DNA of 38,983 bases from a virus. This document shows positions 1 through 7,148 of the stretch, in pieces. Within the stretch, counting starts at the first letter, position 1; each line of letters starts with the position of its first letter. Both the position numbers and the translations under genes were made by a program. The notes below the pieces were generated by a model. It saw only the letters and a list, made by a program, of their open reading frames with translations, did not search any database and was not told the origin of the DNA. The stretch is from positions 1-38,983 of IMG/VR virus record IMGVR_UViG_3300044647_001317; one strand, 5' to 3'.

Positions 1-127
1 ATCCGATCATCGCCCAGCCAGAATACGGAGTTGTCCATCTTGGCGGGGCTGCGACGGGCCGCGCATCCACGCTCCAGCAAGGCGCCCGGCACGCGCTCGA
101 AGGGAAAAGGCGACGCGCCGGTATTGG
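1..127. repeat. Terminal overlap of circular contig (left copy)
   Basis: The first 127 bases are identical to the last 127 bases (38857-38983). The repeat lies inside a coding gene that continues in frame across the joined ends. A length of exactly 127 matches a common assembler k-mer size, so it is most likely the overlap left when a circular or circularly permuted molecule is assembled, not a biological terminal repeat. P22-type phages package by headful and have permuted ends, which fits. Confidence 0.95.
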
Positions 128-740
128 CCCACACCTCGACGGTTTGCGTGCCGAACAGCCACACCTCGCGATGATCGACCAGCACGCGGAGCAGGCCGTC
201 CGGGCTCGACTCGGCACTGGCAAGGTCCAGCGCATCCCACGAGGCGAAGTCCAACAAGCCGGAAATCTGGAACTGCCCGGAGTCGTCGTTGACGGTGCCG
301 ACCGCATAGCCGTCGATGTAGGCGATGCTGGACAGGCCCGCGCTGGGATAGCCCGCCGCCGTGACCTTGGTGACGGTCGTTCCCACAATCACGAACAAGT
401 CAGGAACCACCAACAAGCCAATTTGGCCGCCGTTGTTGATTAGCGTCGCCTCGCCCGTGGGCGGGATTAAATCGCCGCTGCAGGCCGTCGTGGTGCCGTC
501 CGATTCCACGCGATAGAGGATCGTGCCGCTGAGAATGTAGGCTATGCTCTGAGCTTCTAGGCCCGCGCGGATCGTGTCGCCGCCGATGGTGCGCCATGCC
601 TTCTGGCCGGGCGTGCCGTACAGCACGACCTTGGTCCGGCTTCCCTCTGCGGTGGACGCCGCGTACAGGTTCACGACGCGAGCCGCGTTGACCGGGCGGG
701 AACGCTGCTGGGCAAAACCTAGGGCGAGAGGGCCGCGCAT
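1..740 (-). CDS. P22 gp10-like packaged DNA stabilization protein, N-terminal part (gene crosses contig ends)
   Basis: This is the first 740 bases of a gene that continues at 38856 and ends at 38175. Joined length is 1422 bases (473 residues), almost the same as the 472-residue P22 gp10 tail factor. In P22 this protein binds below gp4 on the portal and helps plug the channel after DNA packaging. The N-terminal part begins MRGPLALGFAQQRSRPVNA and contains the GVVWLFGTQTVEVW-like stretch (here EVWLFGTQTVEVWANTG) typical of the family. The ATG at 738-740 follows a weak AGGG about 9 bases upstream. The gp4-like gene lies just upstream, as in P22. The 89-base gap between them holds a hairpin. Family assignment is from recognition of length, motif and gene order. 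Confidence 0.88.
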   Translation of the reverse strand, partial: MRGPLALGFAQQRSRPVNAARVVNLYAASTAEGSRTKVVLYGTPGQKAWRTIGGDTIRAGLEAQSIAYILSGTILYRVESDGTTTACSGDLIPPTGEATLINNGGQIGLLVVPDLFVIVGTTVTKVTAAGYPSAGLSSIAYIDGYAVGTVNDDSGQFQISGLLDFASWDALDLASAESSPDGLLRVLVDHREVWLFGTQTVEVWANTGASPFPFERVPGALLERGCAARRSPAKMDNSVFWLGDDR

Positions 741-761
741 CAGCGTTGCCCTAATTTACCA

Positions 762-793
762 GCAGACTTTTTATTTCTGCGCGAAAAGTCTGC
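762..793. promoter_or_regulatory. Hairpin in the gp4-gp10 intergenic leader
   Basis: Perfect 10-base inverted repeat GCAGACTTTT / AAAAGTCTGC (762-771 and 784-793) with a 12-base loop, in the 89-bp gap before the gp10-type gene. No T-run follows on either strand, so it is not a standard intrinsic terminator. The octamer AAGTCTGC also recurs nearby (near 804-811), and TCTGCATGAA occurs twice (789-798, 820-829). It could act as an mRNA structure controlling gp10 translation or as a protein-binding site. Confidence 0.55.
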
Positions 794-829
794 ATGAAAT
801 ACTAAGTCTGCGACAATTCTCTGCATGAA

Positions 830-1234
830 TTATCCTTGCGAGAACGAGAAGCGACCAAACCGGCGAGGCCGCAGCGCAAGCTCGGGAGCCGACGTAATTG
901 GCACGTAGTAGTAGGCTTGCAGGGCCGTCATGGCGCGCTGGATTGCCAACTGGTCATCCGGGCTCAGGGCTACGCCGTAGGTCCCGGCAAGCTCGCGCTG
1001 CAGCATCAGGCCGACATTGCGCAACTGCCCATCCGGCACGTTTACGACGGTATCGAGCGAGGCGAGATCGGTGTGCGCGTAGCGGATGCCCTCGCTTTCA
1101 AAGCCCGCCAGAAGGTCGTTCAACTTGCGCAGTCCGTAATTGCCCTGCGTGTCGGTCATGGCCTCCTGGTCCGCCACAATACCCAAGTCCTGCATGGCGT
1201 AGGTAATCACGTCGCGTGCGGTTCGGCTGCTCAT
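830..1234 (-). CDS. P22 gp4-like tail accessory factor
   Basis: A 134-residue protein with the features of the P22 gp4 family: start MSSRTARDVITYAMQDLGI, followed by a mainly helical body with the LRKLNDLLAGFESEG stretch. In P22, gp4 (166 residues) forms a ring under the portal, is needed to complete the tail, and has been reported to have peptidoglycan-cleaving activity. I see no clear catalytic motif here, so only the structural role is supported. The ATG overlaps the stop of the upstream gene (ATGA at 1231-1234). The gp10-like gene follows, as in P22. Assignment rests on sequence style plus conserved gene order. Confidence 0.82.
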   Translation of the reverse strand: MSSRTARDVITYAMQDLGIVADQEAMTDTQGNYGLRKLNDLLAGFESEGIRYAHTDLASLDTVVNVPDGQLRNVGLMLQRELAGTYGVALSPDDQLAIQRAMTALQAYYYVPITSAPELALRPRRFGRFSFSQG

Positions 1235-1566
1235 GATCCGCTCCTGATGCCCTGTCGGACGTGAAGGCGCCCCGTCACCACCACGAGGCCGGATGACGTG
1301 ACCGCCTGGTGCAGGAAGTCGCCCTCAAGCTGGTATGTGTCGTCATAGGTCAGGGCGACCGTGAACGAGCCCGCCGCAGCCGAGACAATGGTGGTGGTCT
1401 TGGTCAGCGTCGGCGTCTCGCGCGCCGGGTCCCACGGCGGTTGTCCAACGCGCCACTGTACCGTGAGGCCGGACAGGCTCTGCACCGCGTTGTCGGGGTC
1501 GCGGGCGTACATGGGAAGCGTGCGCGTCTCGCCCGCCACGATGTCAAAGTTTTGGACGTTAGGCAT
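1231..1566 (-). CDS. Hypothetical virion-region protein, beta-rich
   Basis: A 111-residue protein predicted mostly beta-stranded, with the recognisable core LTVQWRVGQPPWDP and later GDFLHQAVTSSGLVVVTGRL. This alternating pattern resembles small phage tail or baseplate-type Ig-like or jelly-roll subunits that precede gp4-type genes in related phages, but I do not recognise a named family. It overlaps the preceding 56-residue gene by 8 bases and the gp4-like gene by 4. A structural or assembly role is inferred from position only. Confidence 0.75.
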   Translation of the reverse strand: MPNVQNFDIVAGETRTLPMYARDPDNAVQSLSGLTVQWRVGQPPWDPARETPTLTKTTTIVSAAAGSFTVALTYDDTYQLEGDFLHQAVTSSGLVVVTGRLHVRQGIRSGS

Positions 1567-1729
1567 GGGCTCGCACCACCTTCAGGCCGCGCATGTTGAG
1601 CGCCATCAGAAGCTCAACGGCGGTTGGCTCGTACAGGGGCCGCGTCGGCGCAAGGACCGCGTGCAAGGCGTCTTTGATGGCGTTGAGGCGTTCTTCCGCC
1701 TCGGTCTTGTCGCGCATCGTGTCGGTCAT
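1559..1729 (-). CDS. Small hypothetical protein (56 aa)
   Basis: A 56-residue helical, charged protein beginning MTDTMRDKTEAEERLNAIKD. Its ATG overlaps the stop of the upstream 118-residue gene (ATGA, 1726-1729), preceded by a GGAGG-type site, and its TAA lies 8 bases inside the next gene. The tight coupling on both sides and protein-like composition support a real gene. It sits between glycosyltransferase-like genes and the tail-completion genes. Function unknown. Confidence 0.7.
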   Translation of the reverse strand: MTDTMRDKTEAEERLNAIKDALHAVLAPTRPLYEPTAVELLMALNMRGLKVVRAHA

Positions 1730-2082
1730 GCGGCCTCCTTGCGCGGCCTTCCGGGGCGGCGCTTCTCGGCAAGGTCGGCCATCGTCTCCGCGCCCATTTC
1801 CCGCGCGACGGTCACGAAGTCCGGCGTGTCGCTCCAGCCGTCCGGCACATCATCGGCGCACATGAACACCCGGCTCTCGCCGTTCGGCCCGTAGCGATAG
1901 GACGGCCAAGCCTGATGGACGTAAACGGCAGCCGGTCCAGGTGCCTTGATGGCCTCGCGGCGCCGCACCGTGTCCATTGCGTTGTATATCGCGGCCACAA
2001 TCGCCTGCGGGCTCATGCGCGCCCGGTTGATGCGCTCATACGTGGCGATGCCCGCCTCTGTCATGGCGTTGCTAACTGTCAT
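1726..2082 (-). CDS. Hypothetical protein with basic C-terminal tail
   Basis: A 118-residue protein, MTVSNAMTEAGIATYERINR at the start and a basic Arg/Lys/Pro-rich end (RRPGRPRKEAA) that resembles an AT-hook (RPGRPRK), so contact with DNA is possible. The middle holds aromatic strands. The ATG overlaps the stop of the upstream glycosyltransferase-like gene by four bases. It is not recognised as a known virion protein. Coupling to virion genes argues for late expression. Confidence 0.75.
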   Translation of the reverse strand: MTVSNAMTEAGIATYERINRARMSPQAIVAAIYNAMDTVRRREAIKAPGPAAVYVHQAWPSYRYGPNGESRVFMCADDVPDGWSDTPDFVTVAREMGAETMADLAEKRRPGRPRKEAA

Positions 2083-2906
2083 GCGGCGATCCTCATGTAA
2101 TGGCGAGCGGCCCTGTACGCGCTTAGGTACACGGCATCCGGCTCACGCTCTGGCAAAGCCTTTGCAATTTCGATGGCTCCCGGCCGGCCCAGCTTGTCGC
2201 GCGCTTCCCAACTATCGAGGATGGCGCGGAGGCGGCCCAAAGGCAGGGTAATTCCAAGGTCGCGGCGGATTTGCTCGGCAAGCAGGACACGTTCGCCGCG
2301 CGTCGCGACGTAGAAGTCCCACCAGAAGCCCATGTCGCGCAGGCGCGGGTTGAACCGGCCCGGCTTGCTGGCAATGGTGATCGGCAGAATGGGCAGATAC
2401 TCGCCCGTCACGAAAGACCACGTCTCAGCGTAGGCCGTATCCGCAAACCAGAACGGGAAGCGGTCATCGATCATCTTGCCGCCGATGAGGTCGATCCATT
2501 CCCGCGAGCCGCCCAGCACCGTGGGCTGTCCGGGGTTGGCGGTATCGTGGAGCGCAAAGGCCAGAAGCTCGCGCGGGAACCGGCCTTCGGTCGCCAGCAT
2601 GGCGAGGCACTCGTCCCAAAGTGGCGTAGCAATGAAACCGTCGTCGGCTAGGGCAATGACGAAATCGGCGTCCACAACCGGAATGCAGCGGTTCCACACC
2701 TCTGCCACGCCAGCGGGTCGCGGGCCGGCAATAATGCGAGTCCCCGGATAGCCCCGGAAATACTGGACCGTGGCCGCGTCGTCGGCGTCGCATGACACGG
2801 TGACGGACACGTCGTGATTGTTGCTCGCCAAGGCGCGCGCTGTCTCAACCACCGCCGCCGCACGGCGTGGGTTGCCTCGCGTGCCGATGATGAGGCCGAT
2901 CTTCAC
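2079..2906 (-). CDS. Glycosyltransferase-like protein (GT-A type)
   Basis: A 275-residue protein that begins with a nucleotide-sugar-fold signature (KIGLIIGTRGNPRRAAAVVE), followed by a strand-helix pattern and an acidic cluster ADFVIALADDGF in the place where GT-A enzymes carry a DxD metal/nucleotide-sugar motif. The start chosen is GTG at 2906, which overlaps the upstream stop (GTGA) and lies just after a GGAGG site; an ATG at 2945 would give a longer overlap. It forms a pair with the glycosyltransferase-like gene upstream. Possible roles are modifying phage particle proteins or host surface sugars; neither is shown. Confidence 0.72.
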   Translation of the reverse strand: MKIGLIIGTRGNPRRAAAVVETARALASNNHDVSVTVSCDADDAATVQYFRGYPGTRIIAGPRPAGVAEVWNRCIPVVDADFVIALADDGFIATPLWDECLAMLATEGRFPRELLAFALHDTANPGQPTVLGGSREWIDLIGGKMIDDRFPFWFADTAYAETWSFVTGEYLPILPITIASKPGRFNPRLRDMGFWWDFYVATRGERVLLAEQIRRDLGITLPLGRLRAILDSWEARDKLGRPGAIEIAKALPEREPDAVYLSAYRAARHYMRIAA

Positions 2907-3577
2907 GCGGCCTCCTTCAACTGCGAGCGCATCCAAAAGCCCCAATTGCCGACATAGACACGGCCATCGGAGGCGACGTGCCGGAAGTCCATTTCGGCAA
3001 AGGCCATGATGGGAATACCAGCCTCACGGACGAGACGGCAGAACTCCACGTCTTCGCCCCAGAACACATTCCCACGCACCGCCGTCTGGAAGTACGCGCC
3101 GACCTGCCCATCAGGGCTGGTGAACTCGGGCACCGTGAGCGCCTCGAAAACCGCGCGGTTGATCCGGAGGAAGCCGGTCGGCACGACGCCGCACTCTATT
3201 AGCCCGTCGCTATCGGCCCAAATCTGCTCATGGGCGACCATCACAGGCCATTCAGGCGGGACCACCTTCTTGGGGTAGATGCCCGCCACAACGGGCCGCG
3301 TAGCCTCGCACAAGCGCACAAGGCTCTCGGGATCGAAGCCAACGTCGGCGTCGATGAAGATGAAGTCCGTGGCCGTTCCCCGGAGGAAATTGCCCGTCAA
3401 AATGTTGCGCGCGAGGTCCACATAACAGCAGCCGCGAAGCACATCGACGGCCTCGACCTGGATGCCCTTGGCGTCAAGCGCGAGAATGCCAGCGGCAACC
3501 GACCGCTGGCTTTCATCGGTGAAGGCGTCATAAGCCGGCACGGCGATACGCACGCTCCGTGCCGGCTCAACGCGCAT
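2903..3577 (-). CDS. Glycosyltransferase family 2-like protein
   Basis: A 224-residue protein with a GT-A-like layout: N-terminal strand IRIAVPAYD, a core reading DFIFIDADVGFDPESL that supplies a D-x-D metal-binding motif, and a later GEDVEFCRLVREAG segment resembling the acceptor/catalytic region (ED) of family 2 enzymes. The ATG at 3577 sits just inside the previous stop (TAG at 3579-3581). It is followed immediately by a second glycosyltransferase-like gene. Two such genes between coat and tail-completion genes is unusual for a P22-like map. Substrate unknown. Confidence 0.78.
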   Translation of the reverse strand: MRVEPARSVRIAVPAYDAFTDESQRSVAAGILALDAKGIQVEAVDVLRGCCYVDLARNILTGNFLRGTATDFIFIDADVGFDPESLVRLCEATRPVVAGIYPKKVVPPEWPVMVAHEQIWADSDGLIECGVVPTGFLRINRAVFEALTVPEFTSPDGQVGAYFQTAVRGNVFWGEDVEFCRLVREAGIPIMAFAEMDFRHVASDGRVYVGNWGFWMRSQLKEAA

Positions 3578-3578
3578 A

Positions 3579-3800
3579 CTAATTTGAGCCTTTAATAAGG
3601 CCCAGCGAGACGAGCGCACTGCGAAGCTCGTTCGCCAGCGCGCCGACCTGCGTGGTCGTGGCGCCAGTGGTAACAGCCGCCTGCGTCGTGGACGACGGCT
3701 GAACAACCGTCGTCACGCCGTAGAAGCTGATCTTGTCGGTAGCGTCCTGCCCCATGGTCGTGCCATCGGTGCGGGCGTCGGTGAGGTCGCGAACTGCCAT
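3579..3800 (-). CDS. Small virion-region protein of unknown function (73 aa)
   Basis: A 73-residue protein starting MAVRDLTDARTDGTTMGQ, Thr/Ala/Gln-rich in the middle and ending in an amphipathic helix (ALANELRSALVSLGLIKG). I recognise this style from small proteins that occur near head or tail genes of other phages, but no function is assigned to them. It is separated from the coat gene by a freestanding HNH endonuclease; without that insertion it would follow the coat gene directly. Confidence 0.75.
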   Translation of the reverse strand: MAVRDLTDARTDGTTMGQDATDKISFYGVTTVVQPSSTTQAAVTTGATTTQVGALANELRSALVSLGLIKGSN

Positions 3801-3810
3801 GATGATTCTC

Positions 3811-4434
3811 CTAGCTTAGATGTTTCCACACTTTGCCGCGTCGAATGTCGCTGACGTGGGAAGTGCTGACACTGTAACGCCGGGCCAGAACAACGCCGTC
3901 TTCGGCGCTGGCTCGGATTGCTTGAATAATCTCAGGCGAGAGACGGGCATTGCCGTGTTTCTCGCCGCGCGACAGGCCCCAACGATGGCGGCCCTTGCTG
4001 ATCTTGTCGTCGCTGTTGATCTGGTAATCACCAAGGAAGAGATGAGCCGGGTTAACGCAAGCCGGGTTGTCGCATCGATGGCAGACAAACTGATCGGGAG
4101 AAATCACCCCGAACAACTCTCGCCAGACAATACGATGAACGAGACGCGGCGTGCCCTCGACATTGATCATGCCGTAGCCCGTTTGATTCTTTGCGCCCGT
4201 CCACACCCAGCACGTTTCGCCCTTCTCAACGCGCTTCATCAGCCTTTCCATAAGAGGCAAGCCATGAAATTGCGCTTGCCTCTCAGCGACTGGGTTCCCG
4301 TACTTGCGCAGCCTTGCGTAGTGCGCGGCGCACATCCCGGAGCCCATAACTTTCTTCTCGCATTCCTTGATGCAGCAAACGGCCACGGCCGATACCTCTC
4401 TGTTCCATTCGGACCAAGGAAGTATACTAGCCAT
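3811..4434 (-). CDS. Freestanding HNH homing endonuclease with zinc-ribbon N-terminus
   Basis: A 207-residue protein with three parts: a Cys/His cluster (C20/C21, C25, C35, H38) like a small zinc ribbon, an HNH nuclease core around residues 75-140 (H100, CHRCD at 118-122, CVNPAHL at 126-132), and a C-terminal helix-turn-helix from about 160. Such proteins cut a specific DNA site and spread their own gene. It sits between the coat gene and the next small virion gene. Start: the ATG at 4434 has better spacing from the GAGGTGA ribosome site than the ATG at 4440. It is clearly related to the endonuclease at 16721-17290. Confidence 0.88.
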   Translation of the reverse strand: MASILPWSEWNREVSAVAVCCIKECEKKVMGSGMCAAHYARLRKYGNPVAERQAQFHGLPLMERLMKRVEKGETCWVWTGAKNQTGYGMINVEGTPRLVHRIVWRELFGVISPDQFVCHRCDNPACVNPAHLFLGDYQINSDDKISKGRHRWGLSRGEKHGNARLSPEIIQAIRASAEDGVVLARRYSVSTSHVSDIRRGKVWKHLS

Positions 4435-4464
4435 GACCATTCACCTCAATAGAATGCAGGAAAA

Positions 4465-5676
4465 TCAGGTGGTTCCGGACAGTCTCGTCGCCAAATCCGG
4501 ATAGATTGCTTTAACTCCGTAAAGCACATCGAGCCTGATCTTGTCCTCATCCATTTCGCCGTCGTAGTACTTGATAACGCGCATGCTAAAACCGTTCTGG
4601 CTTTCGCGAGCCTTGAACACCGCACCGTCCGGCATTTCCAGATCGGCCATCACGAGGGCGAAGGCGTTCTTGTGGAACACCAGATTCTGCGCGTACTGCG
4701 CCGAGCCGGTGCCCACCATCGTGATCGCGGCGCCGTCGGCCGGGACGCTATCGACGGTCTGGTACGGGCCGCTGGTGATGATCGCCGGAGCAATCGTCAG
4801 CGTGCAATCCGTGCCGGTCGCGGTGATGTCGTTCTGAATGACGAACTGCTGCAGGACGCCCGTGCTCTGCTTTGATACCGGGTTGACCGCATAAACGTCA
4901 GCGATGGTGAACACGTCGCCGGCCTTGAAGGTCGTCGAAGCCGTCCAGTCATCGGTGATGAGCGTCTGCGTGTTCGTGTCCTTGCTCGCGGCATAGGTCA
5001 CGTTCTGGTTCGCGCCGTTGATGAGGCCACCACCAGCCGCCGCGCCGTTGGTATGCGTGCGGATGTTCTGGTCCATCGCCGTCATGACGCCGCCGATCTC
5101 ACCGAGATCGCCACGGCGATAGGCGCCGCGTGCAACGTCCTGCATGAACAGGCCAGTCTGCGAGCCGATGAGGCCCCAGGAGTCGGCTGGAGACAGGACA
5201 GCATAGCGGTTGTCCTGCGGCACCGCGCCTTCATCCAGACGCCGGGGCGCCTTGGCGAAGTCCGCGAACGAGTCGACCGGCGAGGCTGGCGTGCCGACCC
5301 AGTTCCACACGCGGTTATAGAGGCCGGTGAGGTCGTAATCGATCTGGTTCGCCAGAGCGATGGCGGCCGGCTTGATGTACCGCTCGTTGTACTCCTCGAT
5401 GGACAGGGTGAGATCCTGCGTCGAGAAAGACCACGAAACGTGCTTGCGCTTGTCCATGCTGAGCGTGAACTTGCCTTCCGTCACGTCCTGATTGATGGCG
5501 ACGGCGCCATCCTGAGCCGTGAACTTGACGGGACGGCGGACGCTGATCGAGTCTCCGACCTTCACAAATTCGCGGGAGTAGTCGCGATAGACCTTCTTGC
5601 CCATCACGAGATTGTTTTCCAACTGAGCCAGCCCCACCTTCGCGATGATGCTGGGAGTGATGATAGTATTTGCCAT
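4465..5676 (-). CDS. Major capsid protein, P22 coat family
   Basis: A 403-residue coat protein, close to the 430 residues of P22 gp5. It opens MANTIITPSIIAKVGLAQLE, then carries the family stretches VYRDYSREFVKVGDSISVRRP and YIKPAAIALANQIDYDL, and a mid-region with a P22-like telokin/insertion layout. It builds the procapsid with the scaffold encoded directly upstream. A hairpin just before the ATG overlaps its ribosome site. This family call fixes the phage as P22-like in its head. Confidence 0.93.
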   Translation of the reverse strand: MANTIITPSIIAKVGLAQLENNLVMGKKVYRDYSREFVKVGDSISVRRPVKFTAQDGAVAINQDVTEGKFTLSMDKRKHVSWSFSTQDLTLSIEEYNERYIKPAAIALANQIDYDLTGLYNRVWNWVGTPASPVDSFADFAKAPRRLDEGAVPQDNRYAVLSPADSWGLIGSQTGLFMQDVARGAYRRGDLGEIGGVMTAMDQNIRTHTNGAAAGGGLINGANQNVTYAASKDTNTQTLITDDWTASTTFKAGDVFTIADVYAVNPVSKQSTGVLQQFVIQNDITATGTDCTLTIAPAIITSGPYQTVDSVPADGAAITMVGTGSAQYAQNLVFHKNAFALVMADLEMPDGAVFKARESQNGFSMRVIKYYDGEMDEDKIRLDVLYGVKAIYPDLATRLSGTT

Positions 5677-5681
5677 GATGA

Positions 5682-5698
5682 CCTAACCTTGGGTTAGG
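5682..5698 (-). promoter_or_regulatory. Hairpin overlapping the coat-gene ribosome binding site
   Basis: Perfect 7-base inverted repeat CCTAACC / GGTTAGG with a 3-base loop, ending 5 bases before the coat ATG (5674-5676). Read in the mRNA sense, the 3' arm GGTTAGG contains the AGG that serves as the only ribosome site. Folding would hide it. No T-run follows, so termination is unlikely. Translational control of the most abundant virion protein is an inference. Confidence 0.6.
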
Positions 5699-5725
5699 CC
5701 CCTCGAACTCTCGCCAACGCTTCCG

Positions 5726-6586
5726 TCAGCGCCTCTGGTCCAACTCACGTACCCACTTGAGCACGTCGTTATGACCCATGCGCTCGATCGATTGCGGTGC
5801 TGCCGCGCCCCCGGACACTGTTGCCGGCGGCGGCGGGGCCGATGAAGTTTTCGGCTTGGGCTTCGACGCGAAACGCATCTCGACCTTTGCCAGTTCTCTG
5901 CCAACCGCGACTGCACCTAGGCGTGAAAGCCTGAAAGCCTCGTCCTCATTGTCCGCCAGATACTTGACCAGCGCCGCCTTGTGGTCGGCGTTGAGAAGGT
6001 AGTCCGCAACCGCCGGGGTCATCGGGAAGTCATCGGAGCGCACCATGTCCAGCGCGTCGTCAAACCCCTGAATCGCCTTGCCTTGAGCCTTTGCTTCGCG
6101 CTCAAAGACCTTGACGGCCTCGATCCTGGCCCTCTCCTGATCCGCGACACTGGCCTGCTTCTGGAGGTTGCCGAGCGTGGACTGAATCCGCTGCTCCGCT
6201 TTCCATTCGGCCTTTGCCGCGACGAAATCCTCGTATCTGGTAAACTGCTCTGAACGGGGCTCGTCGCTCTGCTCGGCTGCCGGCGCGGTCTGCTGCGTCT
6301 GGCCCAGGGCCTTGGACAGCATCTCGCGCAGTTGCTCTGCTTCGCGCTTTGCCTCATGCTTTTCGCGGGTTAGCTCTGAAATTCTCTTTTGGAAGCCGCC
6401 GCCCGGTTTCTTCGACTGGGGCGCGTCGCCCTCGGCGTCAGATGGCTGCTCTTCCGCGGCTTCTTCAGCCGGGGCGGTGGTCGCTTCCGCCGTATCCTCG
6501 ACCGGAGCAGGCGCTTCCTGTGCAGGAACGGCGCCCGAAGTCTTTGCATCTTCCGCCACTATAGCGGCCAAGTCAATATCGCTCAT
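5726..6586 (-). CDS. Scaffolding protein (P22 gp8-like)
   Basis: A 286-residue, highly charged, Glu/Ala/Lys/Gln-rich protein predicted mostly helical, with an acidic Ala/Pro/Glu-rich N-terminus, coiled-coil segments around residues 60-95 and 120-160, and a basic helical C-terminus ending NDVLKWVRELDQRR. Length and composition match P22 gp8 (303 residues), whose basic C-terminal helix-turn-helix contacts the coat protein. It lies between the portal-side genes and the coat gene exactly as expected. The ATG overlaps the stop of the upstream sigma-like gene by four bases. Confidence 0.85.
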   Translation of the reverse strand: MSDIDLAAIVAEDAKTSGAVPAQEAPAPVEDTAEATTAPAEEAAEEQPSDAEGDAPQSKKPGGGFQKRISELTREKHEAKREAEQLREMLSKALGQTQQTAPAAEQSDEPRSEQFTRYEDFVAAKAEWKAEQRIQSTLGNLQKQASVADQERARIEAVKVFEREAKAQGKAIQGFDDALDMVRSDDFPMTPAVADYLLNADHKAALVKYLADNEDEAFRLSRLGAVAVGRELAKVEMRFASKPKPKTSSAPPPPATVSGGAAAPQSIERMGHNDVLKWVRELDQRR

Positions 6587-7134
6587 GCGGCAATCCTTTT
6601 AGTGCGGGCTGCGTCTGTCATCCGGCGAAACGCTTTCATCTCGATTTGGCGAACGCGCTCTGGGCCTATCCCGTATTCATCGGCGGTTTCAGCCAGCGTA
6701 TGAGCGCCGTTGCCGTTGAGGCCGTAGCGCATCTCAACGATTGAGCGCTCACGGGCTGGAAGGTTCGCTAGAAGCGTCGTCACCGTGTCGCGATCCAGTA
6801 TCGACTGCTCGCCGTTGCTGATGGCGCCGAATTGCTCAACGGTCAGATCAAGCTCGCACTCGGTCTTGAGTGCCGCGATGCGCTGCAGATGCTCCGGCCA
6901 AATCTCTTCCGGGCTCCGGTGAAGGGCCGTCGCTATGGAGAGAGCAGCCTCCCGCCATTCGCCTTTGGTCGTGATTGGCCGTTTCTTGAAGTTTACCAAC
7001 TCGCCAACGGTTGTTGGTTCAAGGCCGGCGGCGCGCGCAAGAGCGGCTGAATTCTCAATCCCGGCCGCTTTCATCGCCCGCAATATACGAGCGTTCTTAA
7101 CTTTGATCTGAAGCCTGATATCCGGCTCACTCAC
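6583..7134 (-). CDS. XRE helix-turn-helix / sigma-70 region 4 fusion protein
   Basis: A 183-residue protein. Residues about 12-85 look like an XRE-type helix-turn-helix (AALARAAGLEPTTVGELVNF, then a helix with SIATALHRSPEEIWP). Residues about 117-172 match sigma-70 region 4: LPARERSIVEMRYGLNGNG, then ETADEYGIGPERVRQIEMKAFRRM, the -35-element-binding helix-turn-helix. Regions 2 and 3 are absent, so it cannot act as a full sigma factor. A ribosome site GAGGTGA precedes the ATG. It lies between portal and scaffold, a place where P22 has no regulator. A role in late gene control, or in altering host promoter use, is inferred. Confidence 0.8.
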   Translation of the reverse strand: MSEPDIRLQIKVKNARILRAMKAAGIENSAALARAAGLEPTTVGELVNFKKRPITTKGEWREAALSIATALHRSPEEIWPEHLQRIAALKTECELDLTVEQFGAISNGEQSILDRDTVTTLLANLPARERSIVEMRYGLNGNGAHTLAETADEYGIGPERVRQIEMKAFRRMTDAARTKRIAA

Positions 7135-7148
7135 GAATCACCTCGTAG

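Noticed and set aside
1-127. Direct terminal repeats of a linear phage genome
   Set aside because: Length of exactly 127 and placement inside a gene point to an assembly overlap; P22-like phages use headful packaging with permuted ends.
762-793. Intrinsic terminator before gp10
   Set aside because: Stem is strong but no T-run follows on either strand, so termination is unlikely.
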